Positions 1 to 9,345 of a stretch of DNA of 64,000 nucleotides are shown here, piece by piece. How positions within the stretch are numbered: the stretch's first letter is position 1; every line of letters starts with the position of its first letter. The notes beneath the pieces were generated by a model. The model ran no database searches, was not told the origin of the DNA, and worked only from the letters and a program-made list of their open reading frames with translations. Made by a program: the position numbers and the translations under genes. Source of the DNA: Adiantum capillus-veneris (taxonomy: Eukaryota; Streptophyta; Polypodiopsida; Polypodiales; Pteridaceae); the NCBI GenBank assembly GCA_014529385.2, contig CM043962.1:128455074-128519073 (forward strand), in the 5' to 3' direction.

Positions 1-640
1 TGGAAAATTTTGTTCAGCCCTTGTTGTCATGTACTAGAGAAATTAATGTAAGCTCACATGACATTTATGACACCTTTTTGCCTCTTTTCAGTGGTGGAAG
101 TTTGAATGTAAATTCCAATGAGGCAAATGTACAGCCTATGGGGATTTTTAAAAATGCTACTAATCAATCTATTACTGATGCAGATGTACATGATGTACTT
201 GATGAGGAAAGGGCTGAGAGTGAGCAGGCTAGATGTATGCCAAAATGGATGGGGCATACTTTGTGTGAAAGTAAATTGGATGCACATATGTCTAGTCGTA
301 CTTATTCAGGTTCTTGCCATGCATCTTATGCATTAAATTGTTATGCTTTGGCTGTGTCTAGCTTATATGATGTTGAGGAACCTCTGTCTTTTGATGAAGC
401 ACAAAATTCAGAGCATTGGATGGATGCCATGCAATAAAAATATGATGCACTTATAGAAAATGACACATGGACTTTATGTGATTTGCCTCCTAGCAAAAAG
501 GCCATTTGTACAAAGTGGGTTTACAAGTTGAAATGCAAGTTGGATGGTGAGATCGATCGCTATAAGGCTCAACTTGTCGCAAATGGTTATGCACAACAAA
601 AAGGCATAGATTATGAAGAGACTTCTGATCCTACTTGTTG
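1..640 (+). pseudogene. Copia pol fragment (COP-A0): integrase C-terminus to start of reverse transcriptase
   Basis: One frame matches the segment between integrase and reverse transcriptase of the two larger COP-A copies in this window (4273-9345 and 16138-20960, both on the other strand). Shared landmarks in order are LFSGG, DVHDVLDEERAE, GMPKW, TWTLCDLP, KWVYKLK and GYAQQKG. A TAA at 435-437 replaces a sense codon present in both other copies, so the frame is interrupted. Similarity stops abruptly near 640, where the other copies continue into the first RT motifs (TFAPTCRM). The left side runs off the window. It is a truncated, dead retrotransposon fragment with no LTR in view. Confidence 0.85.
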
Positions 641-1772
641 TATAATCCTCTTCAGAACTCTCAGATTCCACGATGGGGTTGTGATTATATACACCATGGT
701 ACTTTTTGTAGTTACCAATGAGGCATTGTTGGTGCTTCATAGATCTTATAAATGGTAGCAAATAGGTAGAACTCTCAAAATCCAACATTTAATTGTGATT
801 GAGTAGATCATGGTACTTTTTGTAAGTCCTAATGCAAGTTTATTGACAAGTGGTTCACAAATCTTAGTGATGGTGGAGGAAATCACAAAGTCCTCCATTA
901 GACTAGGATTAAAGGTACTTTGTGAAGCTAAGTAATATGGTAGCTTTTTATATGGTAGTTCAAATTCAAGGTACAACCAAGAGTACCCACGTAGGCACTT
1001 TGTACATATTGTTGTATAACTTGGGAGAGTTTATAGTACCTATCATAGGTACATTGACAAAATATATTCCTTTATCTTTCAAAGTACCTTTCATAGGTCG
1101 ATACTTTGAAGGTACATATGCCTTGTTTCCAAAGTACCATGCATGCGTTTGTACATTGTGAAAGTACATGTCTTTTTTTGTTAAGTACCATGTATGTGTT
1201 TGTACCATGGGAAAGTACATATGCCTTTTTTGGAAAGTGCCTTTCATATGTGCTTGGTAAGTTCTTATGATTGGTACTCTGAGCTTGTTCTTGGTACTCT
1301 CATAGGTACTTAGAGTGTATCCTTGCTGGTACTTTTTTTGACCTGGACGAATATTTACTTGTCAAGTGTGGTGCAGAAAGAACTAATTGAACTGGCAACA
1401 TCAGAAGCTACATGTGCTGCTCAAGTCACATTTTGTGAGAGCTTGCTGGATCAAGTGAAGAGAGGTGACTCAATGTTGCTACGTCCCAAATCTGGTGAGC
1501 ATGGGAGTCATCGACATGCCAAAGTGACTGTTTGAGGACTATGTGCTGCACGTGGTTTAGGTTTTGTGGCTTACAAAGTAGTGTGTATGTATACGCTAGA
1601 GTGTGGTGATGCATACCATGCTTTGTGTCTTGTTGTGGGCTGGGGGTCAGAGAAAGAATGTGCCAACCCTTCCTGTAAGTAGAGTATTTTGGAATCGGCA
1701 AAGTCGATGCGTGTGCATAATGGTTAGTTTTCTATTCTCCATGTCTATCGAGATTAATAGAGTTTGTAAAGA
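641..1772. other. Non-coding stretch with GTAC-rich minisatellite
   Basis: No convincing gene is seen. From about 690 to 1340 the sequence is unusually rich in GGTAC/GTACC words. Positions 1081-1260 form a degenerate tandem repeat of about 50-52 bp, with AAAGTACC-like unit starts near 1082, 1132, 1183 and 1235. A near-palindrome lies at about 1039-1055 (GTACCTATCATAGGTAC). A short frame around 1370-1480 faintly resembles the end of a Copia RNase H (TSEATCAAQV), too weak to call. Confidence 0.5.
1081..1260. repeat. About 51-bp tandem minisatellite, four diverged units
   Basis: Successive units start with AAAGTACC or AAAGTGCC and share TTTGTAC and AAAGTACAT blocks at offsets of 50, 51 and 52 bases. 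The units are diverged, so this is an old array. Confidence 0.6.
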
Positions 1773-2250
1773 ATGCAAGAAATGTTTTCTGATTACACAA
1801 GCTACAACTTCTGTGGTGTAGTTGCAGGTTCCAGACATACGCCATATGTGGCAACATTACTAGCTAAGGTACCAAAGCTGAATGTTGATGCAACTCCGGA
1901 TGCCCACACCATAGACACAAACATGCAATTTGATGATCTGTCAACTCCAAGTGGCATGGAAAGCTCATCCTTGGCAAGTGACAAAACTCTGGGTTGCGAG
2001 GAAAGCTCGCATGTAGCAATTGACAAAACCCCAGCTGCTGAGGTGGAGCCCTCTCAACAGACAATAGGTGAACAAGAACCAAAGGCAACTGAACCAATGG
2101 AAGATGTTGATGTTAATATGATAGATTTTGTAGTGCAAGAGGGGGTGGAAGCGATGCAGCACATGGTTCACAGTGATGTAGATTTAGATTCCCTGTCGTA
2201 CTTAGTGATATGGTAAGGAAGTCAAGGAAACAAAAGAAACATGGTGATGG
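1773..2250 (+). pseudogene. Possible exon of a decayed gene: acidic reading frame with basic tail
   Basis: A 147-residue frame runs 1773-2216, rich in Glu/Asp/Ser/Thr (PMEDVDVNMIDFVV near its end). Candidate splice acceptors precede it (AG at 1820-1821 or 1826-1827). Candidate donors follow (GTAAGG at 2213, GTAAGT at 2250). Shifting one frame near 2200 gives a lysine/arginine-rich tail (MVRKSRKQKKHGDG) that ends exactly at the second donor, which suggests a frameshift in an old exon. It lies on the same strand about 730 bases upstream of the FCP1-like pseudogene and could be an N-terminal exon of the same gene. The family is not recognised, and the link is inference. Confidence 0.4.
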
Positions 2251-2980
2251 TAAGTTGTTTCGGCTATAGGACTTGGCTCCCTATAGGCATTAAATGATTT
2301 TTATTGATGTGTCTCTTTACGGTGCAACTGGACAATCCAAAAACATGCGAGTATCAGAGATGGACCGGTTGAGGAAGAGAATGATGGTGATACCTCTTTT
2401 ACTCATGGCTTGTTCATGAAAAGCATCTCAACATGTAGAGGAAGTTTGTAGGGTCAACCTCATTGATACTTTTATCTCTATAGCTCATGTTCATGCTCAT
2501 CAATGTGTAAGTCGCTTGGGTTTTTTTAAAGGCGGAGATGGAAAAGCGATGAGCGAGAAAGTTCTGAAGTCACCACAATCTGCAAAGAAATCCCCCAATA
2601 AAAGCACTCTTCTCCAACATCCAAGTATTATTTTCCACCCCCCAAAGCCTCATGTTTGCAAGAAACTATGATATTGAAGACACGTCGTGTCTTCACTCTC
2701 TTGTAATGACGGGATCTTTGATTCTTGCTTTTTGAATAGAAATGATAATTTTATGTTGGCTTCCATTTCTCTATCTCTCAATTTATTGGAATTTGTCACT
2801 CTTGTTTTGGTTAAAAAGTGCTTAGTCTATTCCTTTTCAATGTAAAACCCATGTCTTTTACAAATACCAAAAGAAAAGGGGGCTCTTAAATTTCCTGTCG
2901 AAGAAATAATAGTTATCAGAGATCTATACCCCTATATTCCTTAAACCATCATATCACTGCCATTTGATATCCCCTCATGA
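2251..2980. other. No gene seen; possible intron
   Basis: AT-rich sequence with short frames only. If the flanking pieces belong to one gene, this would be intronic. A CCAG at 2981-2984 directly before the FCP1 motif could be the splice acceptor. Confidence 0.3.
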
Positions 2981-2983
2981 CCA

Positions 2984-3740
2984 GCATTAGTGTTTGATCT
3001 TAATGGTGTCCTGTGTACTTCATGGATTGAATAACCCGATAACTCGGATGCTCAACCATCTGATCTTGAAACTGCTGGGTTCGACCTCATCAACGAAAAG
3101 GATGACCGGTTTGAGTGAGGCTTTGAAGTATTTTTGTTGTATGTATGATTTGTGCATGCCCACAGAGCGATAATTGTTGTTCTTCAAGTACCTCTACGTT
3201 CCCAAGGATGCAAAATAGTTCTTATCTTGGGCTGTGGGTTGGGAAAATATTTACATATGAAGTTTAACAATGTTGAACAGAGTGAACATAATAATCAAAG
3301 CAGCTTTTGGGGGACTTTGTGACTCCTTCAGCGGATGGGTTGGACAACAAATGTGTGATGTCACCACATTCAAAATGGTAGGCGGAAAACCAGTCTTTTT
3401 CAAGAATCGGCAAAATTTTCTAAATCTGGCTCCACGATATGGTACGAGAAATGTGCTATTGATCGACAATAGTCTTTATAAATGCCATTATAATTCGCCT
3501 GGTTCCTATCATTGTACCTGACCTAGAGGATGGGAATAGTGAATTCTTGTCCAGGGATTTGCAGGAGGTTCTTGCCAAGTGGCGTGATGCTACGGATCGA
3601 TCAACCAAAGCTTAAATCTTCAATGTGAAGCCTATATCGAAGGACAACTATGTTAAAGCTGAACTCAAGTGAGGTGGAAAGACGAACAATTATGAAGGAT
3701 AACTTGACGGGGCCACATTTGATGCCAATGGTCTTTTAGC
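2984..3740 (+). pseudogene. FCP1-homology / NLI-interacting-factor-like HAD phosphatase, frameshifted
   Basis: Segments in three frames give, in family order, the hallmarks of plant FCP1-homology proteins (HAD superfamily, Asp-nucleophile protein phosphatases). They are LVFDLNGVLC at 2987-3016; FKYLYVPKDAK then IVLILGCGLGKY at about 3185-3255; and, at 3270-3500, W-x-GQQMC, KPVFFKN, YGTRNVLLIDNSLYK. The frame then shifts to VPIIVPDLEDGNSEFL and a C-terminus LAKWRDATDRSTKA ending at TAA 3613-3615. In-frame stops (after TSWIE, and at 3519) and at least three frameshifts make it a pseudogene, unless some gaps are introns. The second acidic residue of the DxD motif is Asn (DLN), and the later DD motif reads DN. 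Sequence to about 3740 may be further remnant. The family call is firm; the exact subfamily is not. Confidence 0.68.
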
Positions 3741-3814
3741 CCTAGTATCTCATCCTTAAAAAGCTTATGTAATTTTAGGAAGCCAAGCTTTGAAGCAAAC
3801 CCATGTATATGCAG

Positions 3815-4272
3815 AAACACCTACTAAGTGCTACAAACTCGGTAGTCCAATCATCAAAGCACATTGGTGCTACAAAGAACTAGAAAATTTCTAGAAGCCT
3901 GAAAAAAAAATCTAGAAACCTCTCAAGGATTGCTAATAACCTTACAAGTAGTGTTGGAAAACAAGAATATACTGCTAGAAACCTCCCAAGCACTACTGAT
4001 AACCATTTAATTGCTTGAAACCACCTAGTCAAAGCTAGAAACTATATGTCACATTGCTAGAAACCACCTTGTTATAGAACTACCAATCAACTACTCAGTG
4101 CAACAAACCACATAGTCACATCTAGAACCCTATCAACAAGCAATACAAACCTCCCAATAACTACTAGAAAGCACCTACTTAGTGCTAGAAACCAGAAATT
4201 GGTCAAGCACTACCAGAAAACACTCGTACAAACCTGTCAAGGATTAGTAAGAAACACCTACTTAGTGCTAGA
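3815..4272. repeat. Satellite array, first unit (left of COP-A1)
   Basis: One unit of the about 430-bp repeat that continues at 9346. It carries the block GTCCAATCATCAAAG and repeated CTAGAAACC-type words. COP-A1 inserted near the end of this unit, and its 5-bp target duplication CTAGA occupies 4268-4272 and 9346-9350. Confidence 0.85.
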
Positions 4273-4499
4273 TGTTGGAATTAGGGTTGCAGAGAAACAC
4301 ACACAGCTTGGAGAAGACGAAGGAAGCTCAAGGCACACAATAGAGAGTGTGTTACTTAGTGTGCAATGGAAAGATAGATAGCCCTAGAGTGATGGGCGTA
4401 AATACAATGCACGGGGGAAAAAACCTCCTAAAGAGGGAAAAAATTCCCCGGCGATCCTAGTGTGTTCACACACATCACTACCACATGTATATGGTAACA
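4273..4499 (-). repeat. COP-A1 3' LTR (227 bp)
   Basis: Same length as the LTR at 9119-9345 and nearly identical to it. Differences seen lie around the GGGCGTAAATAC and ATTCCCCGGCGAT segments. It ends in the TG/CA dinucleotides expected for LTRs. Confidence 0.93.
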
Positions 4500-4511
4500 A
4501 ATCCCCCCCTA
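4500..4511 (-). promoter_or_regulatory. COP-A1 polypurine tract
   Basis: On the element strand AGGGGGGGATT lies directly before the 3' LTR, the expected place for the plus-strand primer. Confidence 0.75.
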
Positions 4512-4575
4512 GAGTGATGCGGTGAACGAGAGCTGGCACATGAGTAAAGGGAAGTGCCATGCCCTGAGGACAGGA

Positions 4576-5280
4576 TCAGTCCACAAAGGGGAGTAAGCCC
4601 AAAGCTTTGCGGAAAGCTTCAAGCTTCTCACGAGACAACACCTTTGTGAAAAGATCTGCAAGGTTGTCCTGTGTTGGCACATAAGCCAAGCTGATCTCTC
4701 CTACTGAGAGCCTCTCCCTGACATAGTGGTAATGCACCTCAATGTGCTTTGCGCGAGCATGAAAAACTGGGTTCCTCGAAACTGCCAATGCGCTCTGACT
4801 GTCAGTGTAGATAGTGTTGGTAGTGTCCTGTCCAACACCCAAATCAGCCATTAGGTGTCTGAGCCATACACACGCAACCGTAGCTGTGAAGACTGCCCTG
4901 TACTCAGCCTCACAACTCGAAGTGGCCACAGTAGGTTGCTTCTTGCTCAACCATGATATACATGAACTACCAAGCATGAAACAAAAACCACTTGTGGACA
5001 CTCGCAATGTCAAAACAACCAGCCCAATCTGAGTCCGAAAAAGCATGTAAGTCTGGCGGCAATGATTCCCCCTTGGGATAAAACAAGCCAAGATGTAAAG
5101 TGCCACTAAGGTAGCCGAAAATCCTCTTGACAGCCTGCCAATGCTTAGACCCTGGGCTATGCATAAATCTGCTGACCTGTGAGACTGCAAACTGAATATC
5201 TGGCCTCGTGTTGCATACATAAATGAGTCAGCCAAGAGCAGTTTGGTAAAGAGTGACATCAGCAGGATCGCCAGCATCAT
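4576..5280 (-). pseudogene. COP-A1 RNase H (end of pol)
   Basis: Residues after the first third read as Copia RNase H: SKKQPTVATSSCEAEYRA, WLRHLMADL, YTDSQSALAVSRNPVFHARA, KHIEVHYHYVRERL and the terminal DNLADLFTKVLSREK. Stop follows LLPFVD. The frame's first part (roughly 5030-5280) is out of register. The true RT tail (SKHWQAVKRIFGYLSGT, FSDSDWAGCFD) lies in another frame at 5164-4967, so a frameshift occurs near 5010. RNase H removes the RNA strand during reverse transcription in the cytoplasmic particle. Confidence 0.88.
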
Positions 5281-6392
5281 GTAGACTCAACTTCAAACCT
5301 GTTTCCATGGGAGTGGCAATAGGTTTGCAATCCTCAAGTCGAAACTTACATAGCAATGTCTCTATGTAACTTTTCTAACACAAGGCAATACCACCATCAC
5401 ACTGCTTAAACTGTATACCCAAGTAATGATACAACAGCCCCAAATCTTTCATCTTGAAAGTAGGATTCAAATCAACCTTAAATTTAGCAATATGTCTCTC
5501 ATTTGGTCCAGTGATCAGCAAATCATCAACATAAAGAATGCTTTACATACAATGTGCTTTCTGTTGGACTGTTACGAAAACCTTGTTTGACCAAATGAGT
5601 GTCAGCTTTCTCATACCAAGCACGAGGAGATTGCTTCAACCCATACAAAGCCTTCTTACATCTGCACCCTTTGTCCTCTTGTCCTTTTATGACAAAACTG
5701 CGAGGCTGCGTTACATAAACTTCCTCAAATATGTCACCATTCAAGAAAGCAGTAACAATGTCTGATTGATGTACATCCCAACCAAAATGAGCTGCCAATG
5801 CACATAGAAAACGCACAGTAGTCATACGACAAGTGGGAGCAAAAGTCTCTTCATAACCTATGCCTTTTTGCTGTGCATAACCCTTTGCAACAAGTCGAGC
5901 CTTATGGCGATCGATCTCACCATCCGGCTTGCGTTTCAACTTGTAAACCCACTTCGTACCAATGGCCTTTTTGCCAGGAGGCAAATCACATAAAGTCCAT
6001 GTGTCATTTTCTATAAGTGCATCATATTCTGTTTGCATGGCAGCCATCCAATTTTCTGAATTCTGTGCTTCATCAAAAGACAGAGGCTCCTCAACATCAT
6101 GTAAGCTAGACATAGCCAAAGCATAACAATCTGATGCATAAGATGCATGGCGAGAGCCTGAACGAGTACGACTAGACAAAGTTGCATCCAATTTACTGTC
6201 ACACAAAGTGTGCACCAGCCATTTTGGCATACCTCTAGCCTGCTGATTTTCAGCCCTTTCCTCATCAAGTACATCATGTACATCTGCATCAGTAATAGGC
6301 TGATCTAGAACATTTTCAGAAACCCCCATAGGCTGTACATTTGCCTCATTGGAACTTACATTCGTATTTCCACCACTGAAAAGAGGCAACAA
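5281..6392 (-). pseudogene. COP-A1 reverse transcriptase and integrase-RT connector
   Basis: The frame at 6392-5526 carries the connector (GMPKWLVHTLCDSKLDA), then RT motifs TWTLCDLPPGKKAIGTKW, ARLVAKGYAQQKGIGYEE, TFAPTCRMTTVRFL, DVHQSDIVTAFLNG and KALYGLKQSPRAWYEK. Just before the catalytic YVDD, about 27 bases present in COP-A2 (17453-17480 region) are missing, and the frame breaks. LYVDDLL itself survives at about 5519-5536. Further stops follow downstream. This polymerase would copy the element RNA to DNA, but this copy cannot encode it whole. Confidence 0.88.
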
Positions 6393-6407
6393 AGTGTCAT
6401 AAATGTC

Positions 6408-7061
6408 CTATGAGCTTACATTACTGTCTCTAGTACATGACAGAAAGGGCTGAACAGAATCTTCCACAAACACTACATCCCGAGAAACCAGAATACGTTT
6501 TTTTTGCGGATGATACAACCTGTAACCTTTGCTTTCAGCACTATAACCAACAAAAATACATTTGACAGCCTTATCATCCAATTTTCTGCGCTGCACTTGT
6601 GGCACCAAAGCATATGCCAAACAGGCAAAAACACGCATGTGCTCAAAAGAAGGTTTTCTATCATGCCATGCTTCATATGGAGTAATAGACTGCAAAGCTT
6701 TCGTAGGACACCTGTTAAGTACATAAGTGGCACACATAATGGCCTCAAGCCAAAAAGAATGTGGCAAAGCTTGACTTTTGACCATACATCGTGCCATTTC
6801 TGTAAGTGACCTGTTTTTCCTCTCAGCAACACCATTTTGCTGAGGTGTATAAGGCAATGTACATTGGTGTTTTATCCCACGACTAGCCAGAAATGCATTA
6901 AATTCATGAGACATATACTCCCCCCCCTCGATCGGAACGGAGGGTGCCCATAGTACATTTTGAGACATTTTCAGCCATAGCCAGAAATTGTTTGAAGCAC
7001 ATAAAAACTTCGGACTTCGTTTTAAGCGGAAATACCCATGCATGCCTGGAGTAATCATCAA
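6408..7061 (-). pseudogene. COP-A1 integrase, C-terminal half
   Basis: After about 30 out-of-register residues the frame reads integrase: EYMSHEFNAFLASRGIKHQ, TPQQNGVAERKN (holding the catalytic Glu), YVLNRCPTKALQSITPYE and the RRKLDDKAVKCIFVGYS region. A TAG at 6408-6410 replaces a sense codon present in COP-A0 and COP-A2 (the SS-x-DIYDT segment). The upstream frame break comes from an extra C in a C8 run near 6918-6925, where COP-A2 has C7. Confidence 0.87.
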
Positions 7062-7995
7062 TGAAAGTCACGAAGTACAGGTAATTGCCCAAGGACGGAG
7101 TTTGCATGGGCCCACAAACATCACTATGCACAAGCTGCAACCTGCATATGGCCCGAACTAAACCATCCTTTGGAAATTCAGAACGTTGCATCTTACCCAA
7201 AATACAGCCTTCACAAACATGTTTGACAGGTGCTTCAAGAGGCGGCAAGGAAGTAACCATATCAGAATTCTGCAAACGTAGCAAACTGGCAAAATTTAGA
7301 TGACCAAAACGTCCATGCCAAAGTTTTGCATCTGAAATAGCCCTTGAATCAGCAACAGCATTTGCAAAAAAATTTCCACACTTTTCATACAAAGTAAGCT
7401 TATACAGGCCACGGCACAAAAGGCCAGATGCAACAATTTCATCACCAAAACTGAGATCATGAACTGTACATTTGTCATCCACAAATTTGACTACAAGTCC
7501 AAGTCTAGCAAGTGCGGATACAGACAAGAGATTCTTCTTGATCCCAGGTACATAAAGTGCATCAACAAGTGTGGAGGAATTGCCATTAGCAGCAGTGAGC
7601 ACAATCTTTCCAACTCCCTGAACTGGATAAGAGGCGTTGTTGGCACAAGTGACTGAATTCCCATGAGGGACTGACTCGAGAGAGGTAAACAATTCACGAT
7701 GTGAGGTAATGTGCTTTGTAGCACCACTGTCAAAATACCACACATGTGAATCTGCAGCAACTGACAAGCATGCATCATGGACAACAGGATTGTAAGTGCA
7801 CTCTGCGCTAAAAGCCCATTCTGCATCAACATTAGCATTACAGTCTCCTTTCACAGAAGACTCAACAATGGCTGCATTGGTAGTGGAACCAGCATTTGCA
7901 GTGGAACCACCCTCTTTCTTCTTAGCCTCTTTGGCCTTCAACTTAGGACACGACTTGATCAAGTGATCATTGGCTTTACAATAATGGCAACGCAT
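6904..7995 (-). pseudogene. COP-A1 zinc knuckle, protease and integrase N-terminal half
   Basis: In order: CCHC zinc knuckle (CHYCKANDHLIKSC, residues 3-16), aspartic protease (WYFDSGATKHITSH, DSGA at residues 89-92), GAG-pre-integrase zinc motif (KLWHGRFGHLNF ... CEGCILGKMQ), then integrase core with two catalytic Asp (HSDVCGP and RSDRGG). The frame ends wrongly just after RSDRGG because of the homopolymer frameshift. The same frame extends upstream to gag beyond a TAG at 8140-8142, so in the ancestor gag and pol were one frame. The start at 7995 is an internal Met, not a real start. Confidence 0.88.
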
Positions 7996-8139
7996 CTTCT
8001 TTTTGCCCTTATCACTAGAATTGCCAGACGAAGTACTGCCAGCAGAAGCATTAGGAACATAATTTTCGCCACTCGCAGCAGAACCATAAGAAGTGGCTGC
8101 ATTACTGTTACCACCCTTTCTTTGAGAAGAAATAAAAGC

Positions 8140-8898
8140 CTATTCAACTGCACGCTGCCTAGTCTTGTTTTTTCTAGAAAGTGACTCTTGCAACAGCAAT
8201 GTGCATAATGCATCAAACTTGACAACTTCAGGATTTCCTTGGGTCATCAGTCTCCAAGTACTAGCAAATGTCTGGTAGGAATCTGGTAAGGCATCAAGAA
8301 CCGTCTGCACAAGGGAACTCTCTGAAATGACTTCACCTGCAGAAATAAGCTGCTCATTGATATCCTTGACACTAGCAAGGAAAGTGTCCATATCATCTTC
8401 CTCATGCATAATCTTCGACTCCAGATCTTTACGCAGCAAAGCAATTTTAGCCTCATTGCGGCTTGCATAAAGACCTGCTAAAATATCCCAAGCCTGTTTT
8501 GCAAATTTTGCTGAACGGATGTGAGGAACAATGGTGCGCTTCACAGACAACGCAATCAATGCATGAGCCTGCGCATCCTTAACATCCCAATGAGCTTTTT
8601 CTACCGTAGGCAAAACAACTCTAACAGCTGCAATCCTTGCAGCAAGACCTGCAACATCCTCAACATCGCCTACATCCTCAGAACTAGGACGTACATCAAT
8701 GCCATACACAATGTTCCAGACACCCTTTGACACAAGAACATGTTGCATCATATAAGCCCACATAGGGTAGTTGTCCCCATCCAACCTGTCCTCAGCAGCA
8801 AACATCTTGAACACATTTGTGTTGTTGTTGTCAGCCACGGTAAATGCTGCACCTGATGTGAAAATTGCCCGAAAATAGGAGAAACGGAGCAGGAACAA
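8140..8898 (-). pseudogene. COP-A1 gag (UBN2-type capsid)
   Basis: A 252-residue frame with Copia gag features: RLDGDNYPMWAYMMQHVL near residues 37-55, KQAWDILAGLYASRNEAK, LRKDLESKIMHEEDDMDTFL, LVQTVLDALPDSYQTFAS. It forms the particle that packages element RNA. It stops at TAG 8140-8142, where COP-A2 has a Gln codon (VEQAFIASQRKGG continues there). The truncation therefore separates the capsid from the CCHC domain. The start is uncertain: Met at 8898 or an internal Met before the RLDGD motif. Confidence 0.85.
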
Positions 8899-9104
8899 CC
8901 TGTGCTATATAGCACAAACCGTAGAAGACTATAAGGCACCTGTTATGCAGAAAACGGCACTGACAGAAATTCTGCACAAAATGACGAAATAGCCTGTGCA
9001 GTACTGCCTGTAGTGGAAACGCAGACCGAAATGAGCCCAAATCGGAGAAAGTGAGCAGGCGTGTGTTGGAGCAGCTGGCGACTAAGCCCGGGAGGACGTG
9101 CCCT

Positions 9105-9116
9105 GCTCTAATACCA
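9105..9116 (-). promoter_or_regulatory. COP-A1 primer-binding site (tRNA-iMet)
   Basis: Element strand TGGTATTAGAGC, two bases from the 5' LTR. One base differs from the usual plant TGGTATCAGAGC found in COP-A2 and COP-B1. Confidence 0.85.
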
Positions 9117-9118
9117 AT

Positions 9119-9345
9119 TGTTGGAATTAGGGTTGCAGAGAAACACACACAGCTTGGAGAAGACGAAGGAAGCTCAAGGCACACAATAGAGAGTGTGTTA
9201 CTTAGTGTGCAATGGAAAGATAGATAGCCCTAGAGTGATGGGTGTATATACAATGCACGGGGGAAAAAACCTCCTAAAGAGGGAAAAAATGCCCCGGCGG
9301 TCCTAGTGTGTTCACACACATCACTACCACATGTATATGGTAACA
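9119..9345 (-). repeat. COP-A1 5' LTR (227 bp)
   Basis: Partner of the LTR at 4273-4499. It should hold the element promoter. I see no strong TATA box on the element strand beyond AT-rich TGTATATAC-like text. Confidence 0.92.

Larger units (their letters stand above)
4273..9345 (-). mobile_element. Ty1/Copia LTR retrotransposon COP-A1, complete but with broken genes
   Basis: A full-length 5,073-bp element on the minus strand, flanked by a perfect 5-bp target-site duplication CTAGA (4268-4272, 9346-9350). LTRs of 227 bp begin TGTTACC and end CCAACA on the element strand. A tRNA-iMet-type PBS sits next to the 5' LTR and a G-rich polypurine tract next to the 3' LTR. Domain order is gag, CCHC, protease, integrase, RT, RNase H, which is Copia order. 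By eye the two LTRs differ at about four positions, so insertion was fairly recent. The coding region nevertheless has nonsense codons, homopolymer frameshifts and a small deletion. It sits inside the 430-bp satellite array. Closest relatives in the window are COP-A0 and COP-A2. Confidence 0.93.

Noticed and set aside
1323-1535. Copia RNase H fragment (TSEATCAAQVTFCESLLDQ)
   Set aside because: Only a faint resemblance to the SxEAEYxA...WLxxLL pattern; too short and diverged to support.
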